Source: Spinactinospora alkalitolerans
GTDB taxonomy: Bacteria > Actinomycetota > Actinomycetes > Streptosporangiales > Streptosporangiaceae
Assembly: GCF_013408795.1 (NCBI RefSeq)
Contig: NZ_JACCCC010000001.1
Coordinates: forward strand, 2,666,001-2,730,000
Length of the DNA: 64,000 nucleotides
Reading direction: 5' to 3'
The notes under the pieces were generated by a model. The model was not told the origin of the DNA, did not search any database, and saw only the letters and a list, made by a program, of their open reading frames with translations. This document shows, piece after piece, positions 41,894 to 49,602 of this stretch. The translations under genes and the position numbers were made by a program. Numbering within the stretch: position 1 is the first letter of the stretch; the number at the start of each line of letters is the position of its first letter.

Positions 41894-42858
41894 TCGGAAC
41901 GTGCGTGATCGGGATGATCGGCGCCGGCGGTGTCGCGGCCCGCCACGCCGAGGCGCTCGGCGGCTTCGCCGACGTCCGGATCGCCGCGGTCGCCGACCCC
42001 GACCGGGACCGCGCGGCGGCCCTGGCGGACCGCTTCCACGGCGCCGCCTACGGCGATCACCGCGCCATGCTGGCCGGGGAGCGGTTGGACGCGGTCTACG
42101 TCTGCGTGCCGCCCTACGCCCACGGACCGCCCGAACGGGCCGTGCTGGAGGCGGGCCTGCCGTTCTTCGTGGAGAAGCCCATCTCCGTCGACCTGGCCGT
42201 CGCCGAGGAGATCGCGGCCGGGGTGCGGGCGCGCGGCCTGCTCACCGCGGTCGGGCACCAATGGCGCTACCTGCGGGTGGTGGAGCGGGCCCGCGAGCTC
42301 CTGGCCGACCGGCAGGTGCGGATGGTGCTGGGCCACTGGCTCGACAAGGTGCCGCCGGTGGACTGGTGGGCCCGCAGGGACCGGTCCGGCGGGCAGGTGA
42401 TCGAGCAGGCCGCGCACGTGGTCGACCTCGCCCGGCTGCTGGCCGGCGAGGTGGTGCGGGTCGACGCGCTGGAGTCGCTGACCTGCGCGGCGGCCCCCGA
42501 AGCCGACGTCTCCGCCGCGACCGTCGCCAACCTGCGCTTCGCCGAAGGGGCCGTGGGCAGCCTGGCCGCGACCTGCCTGCTGGCCTGGAAGCACCGGGCC
42601 GGACTGGAGGTCTACGCCGAGGGCCTGGCCCTGGAGATCTCGGAGGCGGGCCTGCGCGTCCACACCGAGCAGGAGCCGGAGCTGTTCGAGGACGAGGGGA
42701 CCGCCAAGATCCGGATCGACCGCGCCTTCGTCGACGCGGTGCGCGGCATCGGCGACGACATCCGCACCGACTACGCCGACGCGCTGCGCACCCACCGGGT
42801 CGCCTGCGCCGTCGCCAGGTCCGCGCGCACCGAGCGGTCCGTCGCCGTGGCGGGGTGA
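41890..42858 (+). CDS. Gfo/Idh/MocA family oxidoreductase
   Basis: About 322 aa. The NAD(P)-binding domain starts IGMIGAGGVAARHAEAL. YVCVPPYAHGPPERAVLEAG and the family-defining EKPISVDLAVAEEIA follow. The active-site His region IEQAAHVVDLARLLAG is in the C-terminal alpha/beta domain. Substrates in the family are mostly sugars and inositols. GTG 41890 is the most likely start. The stop overlaps the next gene (GTGA), so the two enzymes probably act together. The nearby glycosyl genes make a sugar derivative a reasonable guess. Confidence 0.85.
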   Translation: MIGTCVIGMIGAGGVAARHAEALGGFADVRIAAVADPDRDRAAALADRFHGAAYGDHRAMLAGERLDAVYVCVPPYAHGPPERAVLEAGLPFFVEKPISVDLAVAEEIAAGVRARGLLTAVGHQWRYLRVVERARELLADRQVRMVLGHWLDKVPPVDWWARRDRSGGQVIEQAAHVVDLARLLAGEVVRVDALESLTCAAAPEADVSAATVANLRFAEGAVGSLAATCLLAWKHRAGLEVYAEGLALEISEAGLRVHTEQEPELFEDEGTAKIRIDRAFVDAVRGIGDDIRTDYADALRTHRVACAVARSARTERSVAVAG

Positions 42859-43955
42859 GGCCGGTGCCGACGCGCGTGCTGTGCGTGCCGGCCCCGGGCC
42901 GGCTGGAGTTCGCGACCGAACCCGATGAGCCCCTCGCCGAGGGCCGCTTCCGGGTCGCCACGGTCTTCAGCGGCCTGTCGGCCGGAACCGAACTGACCTT
43001 CCTCAGGGGCACCAACCCCTCGGTGCGCGCCGGCTGGGACGCCACGCTCGGCCTGTTCACCGGCGAACCGACCGAGGCCGCCTACCCGGTCCGCAAACTC
43101 GGCTACATGCAGGTCGGCAGGGTCGTGGAGACCCGGACCCCGGCCATCGGCACCGGCAGGCTGGTGGCCATGGCCTACGGCCACCGCACGGGCTACGTCG
43201 CCGACCCGCGCGCGGACCGGTTCGTGCCGCTGCCCGACGACATCGATCCCGTGCTCGGGATCTACGCCGCGCACATGGGCCCCATCTGCGCCAACGGGCT
43301 CCTGCACGCCGCGGCCGACGTCTGCGGCCCCGACGTCCGCGGCCTCGGCGACGGCGTGGCCGGCCGCAGGGTCGTCGTCGTGGGCGCCGGGGTCGTCGGG
43401 GTGCTGACGGCGCTGTTCGCCCGTGAGCACGGCGCGGCCGAGGTGGTGGTGCTCGACGAGACGCGCGCACGCCTGGAGCTGTGCCGCGCGCTCGGCCTGG
43501 ACGCCTTCGACACCGGCGGCGCGGCCGACGCCGGCCGCGCGTTCAAGGAGCGGTGGCGGCACGGCCCCGCCGACCACGGCGCCGACGTCGTCTTCCAGTG
43601 CCGCGGCCGGTCGGAGGCCCTGGCCACGGCCCTGCGCGTGCTGCGGCCGCAGGGCACCGTGGTGGACCTGGCCTTCTACACCGACACGGCCGCGGCCGTG
43701 TGCCTGGGCGAGGAGTTCCACCACAACGGGCTGGCCATCCGGTGCGCCCAGATCGGCCGGGTGCCCCGCGGCATGTCCCACCTGTGGGACAGGGAGCGGC
43801 TGTCCGTGGAGACCCTCGCGCTGCTGAGGTCGCGCGGCACCGACATCCGGGAGCACCTGGTCACCGACGTGCTGCCGATGGAGGAGGCCCCGCGGCTGAT
43901 GGCCGAGGTGGCCGACCGCCGCCGCCACGTGGTGCAGGCGGTGTTCACGGTCTAG
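42855..43955 (+). CDS. MDR-type alcohol dehydrogenase-like protein
   Basis: About 366 aa. The medium-chain dehydrogenase fold has GLSAGTELTFLRG near the N-terminus, a Rossmann motif VVVVGAGVVGVLTALFA (about 175-191), and VVVLDETRARLELCRALG. The classical catalytic-zinc Cys/His set and the four-Cys structural zinc lobe are not evident, so it is probably a zinc-independent member. The GTG at 42855 overlaps the stop of the Gfo/Idh gene; a GTG at 42864 is an alternative. The Gfo/Idh-MDR pairing suggests sequential oxidation and reduction on one carbohydrate-like substrate. Actual chemistry unknown. Confidence 0.8.
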   Translation: MRPVPTRVLCVPAPGRLEFATEPDEPLAEGRFRVATVFSGLSAGTELTFLRGTNPSVRAGWDATLGLFTGEPTEAAYPVRKLGYMQVGRVVETRTPAIGTGRLVAMAYGHRTGYVADPRADRFVPLPDDIDPVLGIYAAHMGPICANGLLHAAADVCGPDVRGLGDGVAGRRVVVVGAGVVGVLTALFAREHGAAEVVVLDETRARLELCRALGLDAFDTGGAADAGRAFKERWRHGPADHGADVVFQCRGRSEALATALRVLRPQGTVVDLAFYTDTAAAVCLGEEFHHNGLAIRCAQIGRVPRGMSHLWDRERLSVETLALLRSRGTDIREHLVTDVLPMEEAPRLMAEVADRRRHVVQAVFTV

Positions 43956-44019
43956 CGAGGTCCGCAGAGAACCGCCCGTCGCCGCCGCTGCTTTTCGCTC
44001 AAGGCCGCCCGTCACCCGA
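43956..44019. repeat. dispersed repeat relic, copy A
   Basis: The segment begins CGAGGTCCGCAG and contains at 43999-44019 a 21-nt stretch, of which 20 bases match 56026-56046. It lies just downstream of the MDR gene. Two similar short segments occur at 52.7 and 55.9 kb (see those entries). Whether it is a mobile-element remnant or a structural repeat cannot be told from this window. Confidence 0.4.
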
Positions 44020-44074
44020 CATCGGGCAGGGCCGCACGGCGGATCCCCCGATCGCCGGCGACTCGGGCGCGGCG

Positions 44075-45853
44075 CTACCGGGGCGCGCCGCTGCCCGGGT
44101 CGGGGGCGTCGTCGTCGTGGTCGGGGTCGTAGCGGGTGGGCTCGGCCGGCAGCGTGTAGCGCTCGTTGACCAGGCCGCTGACGCGCTCCCTGCTGGTCCG
44201 CGCGTCCAGCTCCCCGGCGTCCTCGGCCGCGCGGACCAGGCCGGCCAGTTCCGAGTCGCGGACCGAGTCCTCCAGCCAGCGCGAGTAGTCGTGGCGGCGC
44301 AGGTGGTGCATCCAGGTGTCGTCGTCGATCCCCTCGGCGATCTCCAGGAAGGTCTGCAGATTGCGCGCCCGCAGCCGCATCCGCCCCTCCGGGCCGGTGA
44401 AGTAGAAGCTCTTGTCCCGCGACATCGTGCCGGCCGCGTACTTGCGGCGGTGCCGGGTCCGCTGCGCCTCGCTCGGCGTCAGCCGCAGCCTGCGGGCCTC
44501 GTCCTCCCGCGTGTCCCACACCGTGATGGGGGAGGGCTCCGGGTCGGCCTCCCCGGAGCCGGCGGGCAGCCGCGGTTCGGGTCGGCCCAGCGCGGAGGCG
44601 AAGGACCGCAGCGTCACGGAGGGGTCGTCGCCCACGGCGATGACGGTGCCGAGCAGGGCGAGCACGTGCCGGCTGAGCGTCTCCGGGTGCACGGTGATCA
44701 TCATCAGGCCGCCGATGTCGTGGAGGTCGCGCACCGGCGGTTCGGCCAGCTCCGGCGGCATCAGGTGGTGCGCCTCGTCGACCACCGTCCAGTGCGGGTG
44801 CCCCGTCCGCCCGCGCATGCCGGCCAGGCGCGGCAGCAGTTCGGCGAAGAAGGCCGGCCGGTCGCGCAGCGGCACGGCGAGCAGGTTGACCACGACGTCG
44901 CGCTCCGGCTGCTCCAGCAGGCGCAGCGCCTCGTCCACCGTCGGGGCCCGGGTGGGGTCGCCGAGCACCGCCGCGTCCTCGAAGTCGGTGTAGTCGCCCT
45001 CGGGGTCGACGACGCAGTACTGGTACCCGGCCTGTCCCAGCCGCTCCAGCAGGGCCGACGTCGCCGTGGACTTGCCGCTGCCCGAGGGCCCGGCGACCGC
45101 GAGCGCCGTACCGTACGGCGGGACCGTCACGGCTGCGCCGTCCGCGGTCCCCAGCAGGATGTCGTGGCGGGTGATGGCGACGCCGCGCAGGTCGGAGTCG
45201 ACGAGGGCCGCGGCGAGGTCGGCGACCCCCTCGCCGTGGGAGCGCCGCAGCACCAGGTCGCAGTGCTCTTTGACCGCGTCCAGGGCGTTGGCGACGGCGG
45301 CCCCGCATTCGGACAGCCGCAGCATGGCGTGGTCGTTCTCGGCGTCGCCCACGCTCACGACGTTGTGCGCCGACACCCGCAGCCGCCGCAGCGCCGCGGT
45401 CAGGCCCGAGGCCTTGTTGACCGCGGGCGGCAGCACCATGACGGCGCCCTTGTTGTACACGACCTGCAGCTCCAGCCCCAGGTCGCGGATCGCGGCGAGC
45501 ACGGTGCGGTCGTGCGGTTCGCGGGTGGAGACGAGCACGTGGCCCACGCCGAGCGGCCGCACCTCCGCGGCCCGCAGCCGCTCCACGAACTCCGGCGGCG
45601 GCGCTTCGGCCAGCGGGTGCAGGCTGCGCCGGCCGGGATCGTAGAGCACGCCGCCGTTCTCGGCCACGATCATGTCGAACAGGTCGGCGTGCGGGAAGAC
45701 CGCCAGCAGGTCGTCCAGCTCGCGGCCGGTCACCAGGAGGAGCCGGCGCCCCGACCGGGACACCCGCTCCAGCGCCGCCATGGTGGCCTCGGGGACCAGC
45801 CCGTCGCGGGCCAGCGTGCCGTCGAAGTCGCATGCCAGCGCGTGATAACGCAT
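44075..45853 (-). CDS. HAD-IIB phosphatase fused to a HerA/DUF87-like ATPase
   Basis: 592 aa. The N-terminal HAD domain (about 1-225) has the nucleophile motif CDFDGTLARDG (Asp 9/11), LLVTGREL, a conserved Lys in NKAS and the motif IV GDAENDHAML (about 167-176). An ATPase domain follows, with Walker A AGPSGSGKSTATSAL (about 254-268) and Walker B WTVVDEAHHL (about 357-366). A C-terminal helical segment of about 180 residues is unassigned. ATG 45853 has GGAGG six bases upstream. HAD-IIB members include trehalose- and glucosylglycerate-phosphate phosphatases. The ATPase partner is unexpected and the function unknown. Confidence 0.82.
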   Translation of the reverse strand: MRYHALACDFDGTLARDGLVPEATMAALERVSRSGRRLLLVTGRELDDLLAVFPHADLFDMIVAENGGVLYDPGRRSLHPLAEAPPPEFVERLRAAEVRPLGVGHVLVSTREPHDRTVLAAIRDLGLELQVVYNKGAVMVLPPAVNKASGLTAALRRLRVSAHNVVSVGDAENDHAMLRLSECGAAVANALDAVKEHCDLVLRRSHGEGVADLAAALVDSDLRGVAITRHDILLGTADGAAVTVPPYGTALAVAGPSGSGKSTATSALLERLGQAGYQYCVVDPEGDYTDFEDAAVLGDPTRAPTVDEALRLLEQPERDVVVNLLAVPLRDRPAFFAELLPRLAGMRGRTGHPHWTVVDEAHHLMPPELAEPPVRDLHDIGGLMMITVHPETLSRHVLALLGTVIAVGDDPSVTLRSFASALGRPEPRLPAGSGEADPEPSPITVWDTREDEARRLRLTPSEAQRTRHRRKYAAGTMSRDKSFYFTGPEGRMRLRARNLQTFLEIAEGIDDDTWMHHLRRHDYSRWLEDSVRDSELAGLVRAAEDAGELDARTSRERVSGLVNERYTLPAEPTRYDPDHDDDAPDPGSGAPR

Positions 45854-45983
45854 CGGGTACCTCCAGCGGCGTCGGGCCCTGCCCACCACCTGACCCGAAC
45901 GCCGCCGCCTACACCTGCCCGGCCGCGGACCGCGCGGAGCGGGATCCGCGGCCGGGACCGGGATCGGCGAGGGGCCGGCGCGC

Positions 45984-46433
45984 TCAGCCGCGCTTGGCCC
46001 GGCCCACGACGAGGCCGAGGGCGATCATCCCGATGCCCAGGAACAGGTGCAGCCAGTTGTCGGCCGCGTTCAGCGGCACGAAGTTCGCGGCGCTGTCGTG
46101 CCCGATCAGCAGGCCGTAGACCCACAGCACCAGGTAGACGATCCCGCCGCCCAGGAGGTAGAGCCTGGCCAGGCGGGCGGTGCGGGCCATGATGAGCCCG
46201 ACGACGCCGAACAGCAGGTGCACGATGTTGTGCAGGATGGAGACCTGGAACAGGCCGAGGAGCAGCGCCTCGGACTCGTGGCCGGCGAACTGCATGGCGC
46301 CGTAGTCGGTCGTGGCCCCGGGGATGAATCCGAGGATCCCTACGAGCAGGAACACCGCCGCGACGATGGCGGCGACCAGCCGCGCCGTCCTGCCGAGCGA
46401 CACCTCTGAGCGGTCCCTGTGCACGTTGGACAT
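45984..46433 (-). CDS. DUF4383 family membrane protein
   Basis: 149 aa, four hydrophobic segments: LVAAIVAAVFLLVGILGFI, a second around ILHNIVHLLFGVVGLIMA, a third LYLLGGGIVYLVLWVYGLL, and a C-terminal LHLFLGIGMIALGLVVG. The G-F-I-P-G and NIVHLLFG landmarks match the DUF4383 family of actinobacterial membrane proteins. ATG 46433 has GGGAGGA upstream. The role is unknown. It is transcribed toward the HAD-ATPase gene, 130 bp away. Confidence 0.85.
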   Translation of the reverse strand: MSNVHRDRSEVSLGRTARLVAAIVAAVFLLVGILGFIPGATTDYGAMQFAGHESEALLLGLFQVSILHNIVHLLFGVVGLIMARTARLARLYLLGGGIVYLVLWVYGLLIGHDSAANFVPLNAADNWLHLFLGIGMIALGLVVGRAKRG

Positions 46434-46663
46434 GTCCGCGTCCTCCCTTTCGCGTCCCTTCGGGCCGTCCGCGGGCCCGCGTCGGACGGTTCCGGACCGC
46501 GGGTGCGGCCCGCACCGGCCGGTGCGTGTCCGGCCGGCCACGGACCGCTATCCCGAAACCGCCGTGTTGATGCGTGGAGGAGGGACACGGAAGGGTCACG
46601 TCCACGGCGCGGCGGCCGGGCGGCGCCGGAGGCCGCGCGCCCTGGGTAGGCTGGGCGACTGCC

Positions 46664-47629
46664 ATGACCACCGACATCCCCGCCGGCGTCCCGGACGGAG
46701 CCCCCGGGCGGCGCCCCGACGTGCTCTCGCGGCTGCGCATGCCCGGCGCCGTGCTGCGGGCGCTGGCCTGCCCGCACTGCGGGCACGGGCTCGCCGCCTC
46801 GGGCAATGGACTGGGCTGCGACTCCGGGCACCGCTTCGACGTGGCCAAGGAGGGCTACGTCAGCCTGCTCACCGGCCGCGGGTCCGCGGGGACGGGCGAC
46901 ACCGCCGAGATGGTGCGGGCGCGCCGGTCCTTCCAGGACGCGGGGCACTTCGCGCGGCTGGCCGGGGCCGTGGCCGAGACCGCCGCGTGCCTGGCGGCCG
47001 GGCCTGGCGCCGGGGCGCGGACCGCGGACGGCGCCCCGGGCGGGATCGTCGCCGACGTCGGCGCCGGCACCGGCTACCACCTGGCCGCGGTGCTGGACCG
47101 CCTGCCGGGGGCGACGGGCGTCGCGCTGGACGTCTCCAAGTTCGCGCTGCGGCGCGCGGCCAAGTGCCACCCCCGCGCGGGCGCAGCGGGCTGCGACGCC
47201 TGGCAGGGCCTGCCGCTGCGCTCCGGCGCGGTCTCGCTGCTGCTCAACGTGTTCGCCCCGCGCGACGGGGCCGAGTTCGCCAGGGTGCTGCGGCCCGACG
47301 GCGCGCTCGTCGTCGTGACGCCGACCGCCCGGCACCTGGGCGAGCTGGTCGGTCCGCTGGGGCTGGTGTCGGTGGACCCGCGCAAGGACGAGAGGCTGGA
47401 GCGCGCGCTCGGCGGCCTCTTCGAGGAGACGGGCCGCGACGAACTCGACGTCGACCTCGCCCTGTCCCGCGCCGACGCCGCCACCGCCGTCGAAATGGGC
47501 CCCAGCGCCCGGCACCTGAGCCCGCAGGAGCTGCGGCGCGGGATCGCCGCGCTGCCCGAACCCGTGGCCGTCACCGGGTCGTTCTCTGTGTCGGTGCACC
47601 GTCCGCGCCCGGCGCCCACCCGGGGGTAG
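46664..47629 (+). CDS. 23S rRNA (guanine-N1)-methyltransferase, RlmA family
   Basis: About 321 aa. An N-terminal zinc-binding module (CPHCGHGL, then CDSGHRFD, about 27-50) leads directly to AKEGYVSLL, as in RlmA(I)/RlmA(II)/TlrB. These enzymes methylate N1 of G745 or G748 in 23S rRNA. The Rossmann methyltransferase core has VADVGAGTGYHLAAVL (motif I), VALDVSKFALRRAAK and LLLNVFAPRD. The family includes housekeeping enzymes and TlrB, which gives tylosin resistance; which one this is cannot be told. ATG 46664 is favoured, because the upstream in-frame sequence is Arg/Gly-biased. Confidence 0.85.
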   Translation: MTTDIPAGVPDGAPGRRPDVLSRLRMPGAVLRALACPHCGHGLAASGNGLGCDSGHRFDVAKEGYVSLLTGRGSAGTGDTAEMVRARRSFQDAGHFARLAGAVAETAACLAAGPGAGARTADGAPGGIVADVGAGTGYHLAAVLDRLPGATGVALDVSKFALRRAAKCHPRAGAAGCDAWQGLPLRSGAVSLLLNVFAPRDGAEFARVLRPDGALVVVTPTARHLGELVGPLGLVSVDPRKDERLERALGGLFEETGRDELDVDLALSRADAATAVEMGPSARHLSPQELRRGIAALPEPVAVTGSFSVSVHRPRPAPTRG

Positions 47630-47659
47630 GGCCGCCCCGGCCTGGGTAAGGACAGCCCC

Positions 47660-49471
47660 GTGACCCAGAGCCCCGCGCAGCGCTTCTCGGTGTGGGCGCC
47701 CGATCGCGAACGCGTGAGCGTGCGCGTCGGCCCCGGCGACCGCCCCCTCGACGCTCCCCCGGCCCGCGACCACCCCATGACCCGGGACGAGCGCGGCTGG
47801 TGGCACGCCGACGTGCCGGTGGGGCCGTCCGACGCCGCGCACCCCCTCGACTACGCGTTCCTGCTCGACGACGACCCCGAGGCGCTGCCCGATCCCCGCT
47901 CGGCGTGGCAGCCCAACGGCGTGCACGGGCCGTCGCGCCGCTACGACCACGCGGCCTTCCCATGGACCGACACCGGGTGGAGCGGCAGGGCGCTGCCGGG
48001 CAGCGTCGTCTACGAACTGCACATCGGCACCTTCACCGAGGAGGGCACCTTCGACGCCGCGATCGGGCGCCTGGACCACCTCGTCGACCTGGGGGCCGAT
48101 CTGGTCGAGGTCATGCCGGTCAACGCCTTCGACGGCGTGCACGGCTGGGGCTACGACGGCGTGCTGTGGGGCGCGGTGCACCAGCCCTACGGCGGGCCCG
48201 ACGCCTTCAAGCGCTTCGTCGACGCCTGCCACGCGCGCGGCCTGGGCGTGCTGCTCGACGTCGTCTACAACCACCTCGGGCCCTCAGGGGCCTACCTGCC
48301 CCGCTTCGGGCCCTACTTCAGCGGGGAGAACGCCTGGGGCCCCTCCCTCAACCTGGACGGGCCCGGCTCCGACGAGGTGCGCCGCCACGTCATCGACGAT
48401 GCGCTGGGCTGGCTGCGCGACTACCACCTGGACGGGCTGCGGCTGGACGCCGTGCACGCGCTCGCCGACCGGCGCGCCACGCACCTGCTCGCCGAGCTGT
48501 CCGCCGAGGTCGACGCGCTCGCCGCCGGACTGCGCCGGCCGCTGGCCCTGATCGCCGAGTCCGACCTCAACGACCCGGCCATGGTCACCGCGCGCGAGGC
48601 CGGGGGCCGCGGGATGACCGCACAGTGGTGCGACGACCTGCACCATGCGCTGCACGCCGCGCTCACCGGCGAGGACCAGGGCTACTACGCCGACTTCGCC
48701 GTTCCCGACGCCCTCGCCCGCACCCTGCGCTCGGCGTTCCTGCACGCCGGGACCTGGTCCTCCTTCCGGGGGCGCACGCACGGCGCCCCCGTCGACACCC
48801 GCAGCATCCCCGGCAGCCGGTTCCTGGCCTACCTGCAGAACCACGACCAGGTCGGCAACCGGGCGCGCGGCGACCGGATGCCCGAGGCGGTCCGGCCCGG
48901 CCTGCTCGCCTGCGGCGCGGCGATCGTGCTGTGCTCGCCCTACACCCCGATGCTGTTCATGGGGGAGGAGTGGGCGGCGTCGACCCCGTGGCGGTTCTTC
49001 GCCTCCTTCCCCGACCCGGAGCTGGCCGAGGGGGTGCGCCGGGGCCGCCGGCGCGAGTTCGCCGGGCACGGCTGGGGCGGGGCCGAGGTGCCCGACCCGA
49101 TGGATCCGGCGACGCGCGAGCGCTCGGTGCTGCGCTGGGAGGAGCGGGACCGGCCCGGGCACAAGGAGGTGCTGGAGCTGTACCGGTCGCTGATCGCCCT
49201 GCGCCGCGCCCGCCCGGAACTGGCCGACCCGCGCCTGGACCGGTTCGCGGTCGGGGCGAGCGGGGACGGCCGCGTCCTCGTGCTGCACCGAGGCGCCCTG
49301 CGCGTGGTCTGCAACCTGCGCGCCGAGGCCGCCGCCGCGGTCCTGGACCGCCCGGCGCGCTCGGTCCTGCTCGCCTCGGCCGGGGGCGCGGGGACCGGAG
49401 CCGGCGGGGTCGAGACCGGCGCGGCCGAGGTCCGGCTGCCGGCCGAGTCCTTCGCGGTCCTGGCCACCTGA
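47660..49471 (+). CDS. treZ: malto-oligosyltrehalose trehalohydrolase
   Basis: 603 aa GH13. It releases trehalose from maltooligosyl-trehalose made by TreY. An N-terminal CBM48-like domain (RFSVWAPDRERVSVRV) precedes the barrel. YELHIGTFTEEGTFDAAI, VEVMPVNAFDGVHGWGYDG, the nucleophile Asp in DGLRLDAVHAL (about 263), the acid Glu in AESDLNDP (about 299) and NHDQVGNR (about 393) are intact. The GTG start at 47660 is 30 bp after the rlmA-like gene. It completes the GlgX-TreY-TreZ set but lies about 8 kb from treY. A good hairpin follows it. Confidence 0.94.
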   Translation: MTQSPAQRFSVWAPDRERVSVRVGPGDRPLDAPPARDHPMTRDERGWWHADVPVGPSDAAHPLDYAFLLDDDPEALPDPRSAWQPNGVHGPSRRYDHAAFPWTDTGWSGRALPGSVVYELHIGTFTEEGTFDAAIGRLDHLVDLGADLVEVMPVNAFDGVHGWGYDGVLWGAVHQPYGGPDAFKRFVDACHARGLGVLLDVVYNHLGPSGAYLPRFGPYFSGENAWGPSLNLDGPGSDEVRRHVIDDALGWLRDYHLDGLRLDAVHALADRRATHLLAELSAEVDALAAGLRRPLALIAESDLNDPAMVTAREAGGRGMTAQWCDDLHHALHAALTGEDQGYYADFAVPDALARTLRSAFLHAGTWSSFRGRTHGAPVDTRSIPGSRFLAYLQNHDQVGNRARGDRMPEAVRPGLLACGAAIVLCSPYTPMLFMGEEWAASTPWRFFASFPDPELAEGVRRGRRREFAGHGWGGAEVPDPMDPATRERSVLRWEERDRPGHKEVLELYRSLIALRRARPELADPRLDRFAVGASGDGRVLVLHRGALRVVCNLRAEAAAAVLDRPARSVLLASAGGAGTGAGGVETGAAEVRLPAESFAVLAT

Positions 49472-49477
49472 GGCGCG

Positions 49478-49503
49478 GCACCGTCCCTGAGCAGGGGCGG
49501 TGC
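49478..49503 (+). terminator. hairpin downstream of treZ
   Basis: GCACCGTCCC (49478-49487) pairs with GGGGCGGTGC (49494-49503) over ten pairs, one of them a U-G wobble, around a 6-nt loop. It begins 6 bp after the treZ stop. There is no T-tract. Confidence 0.6.
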
Positions 49504-49602
49504 GGTCACTGAGCGGGGACGCGGGACCGATCCGGTCCGAGCCGCGAAAAACCGCCGGCCGGGGCCGGACGACGCGGCCCTTTCCCTGGTAGGACTTATT
49601 GC

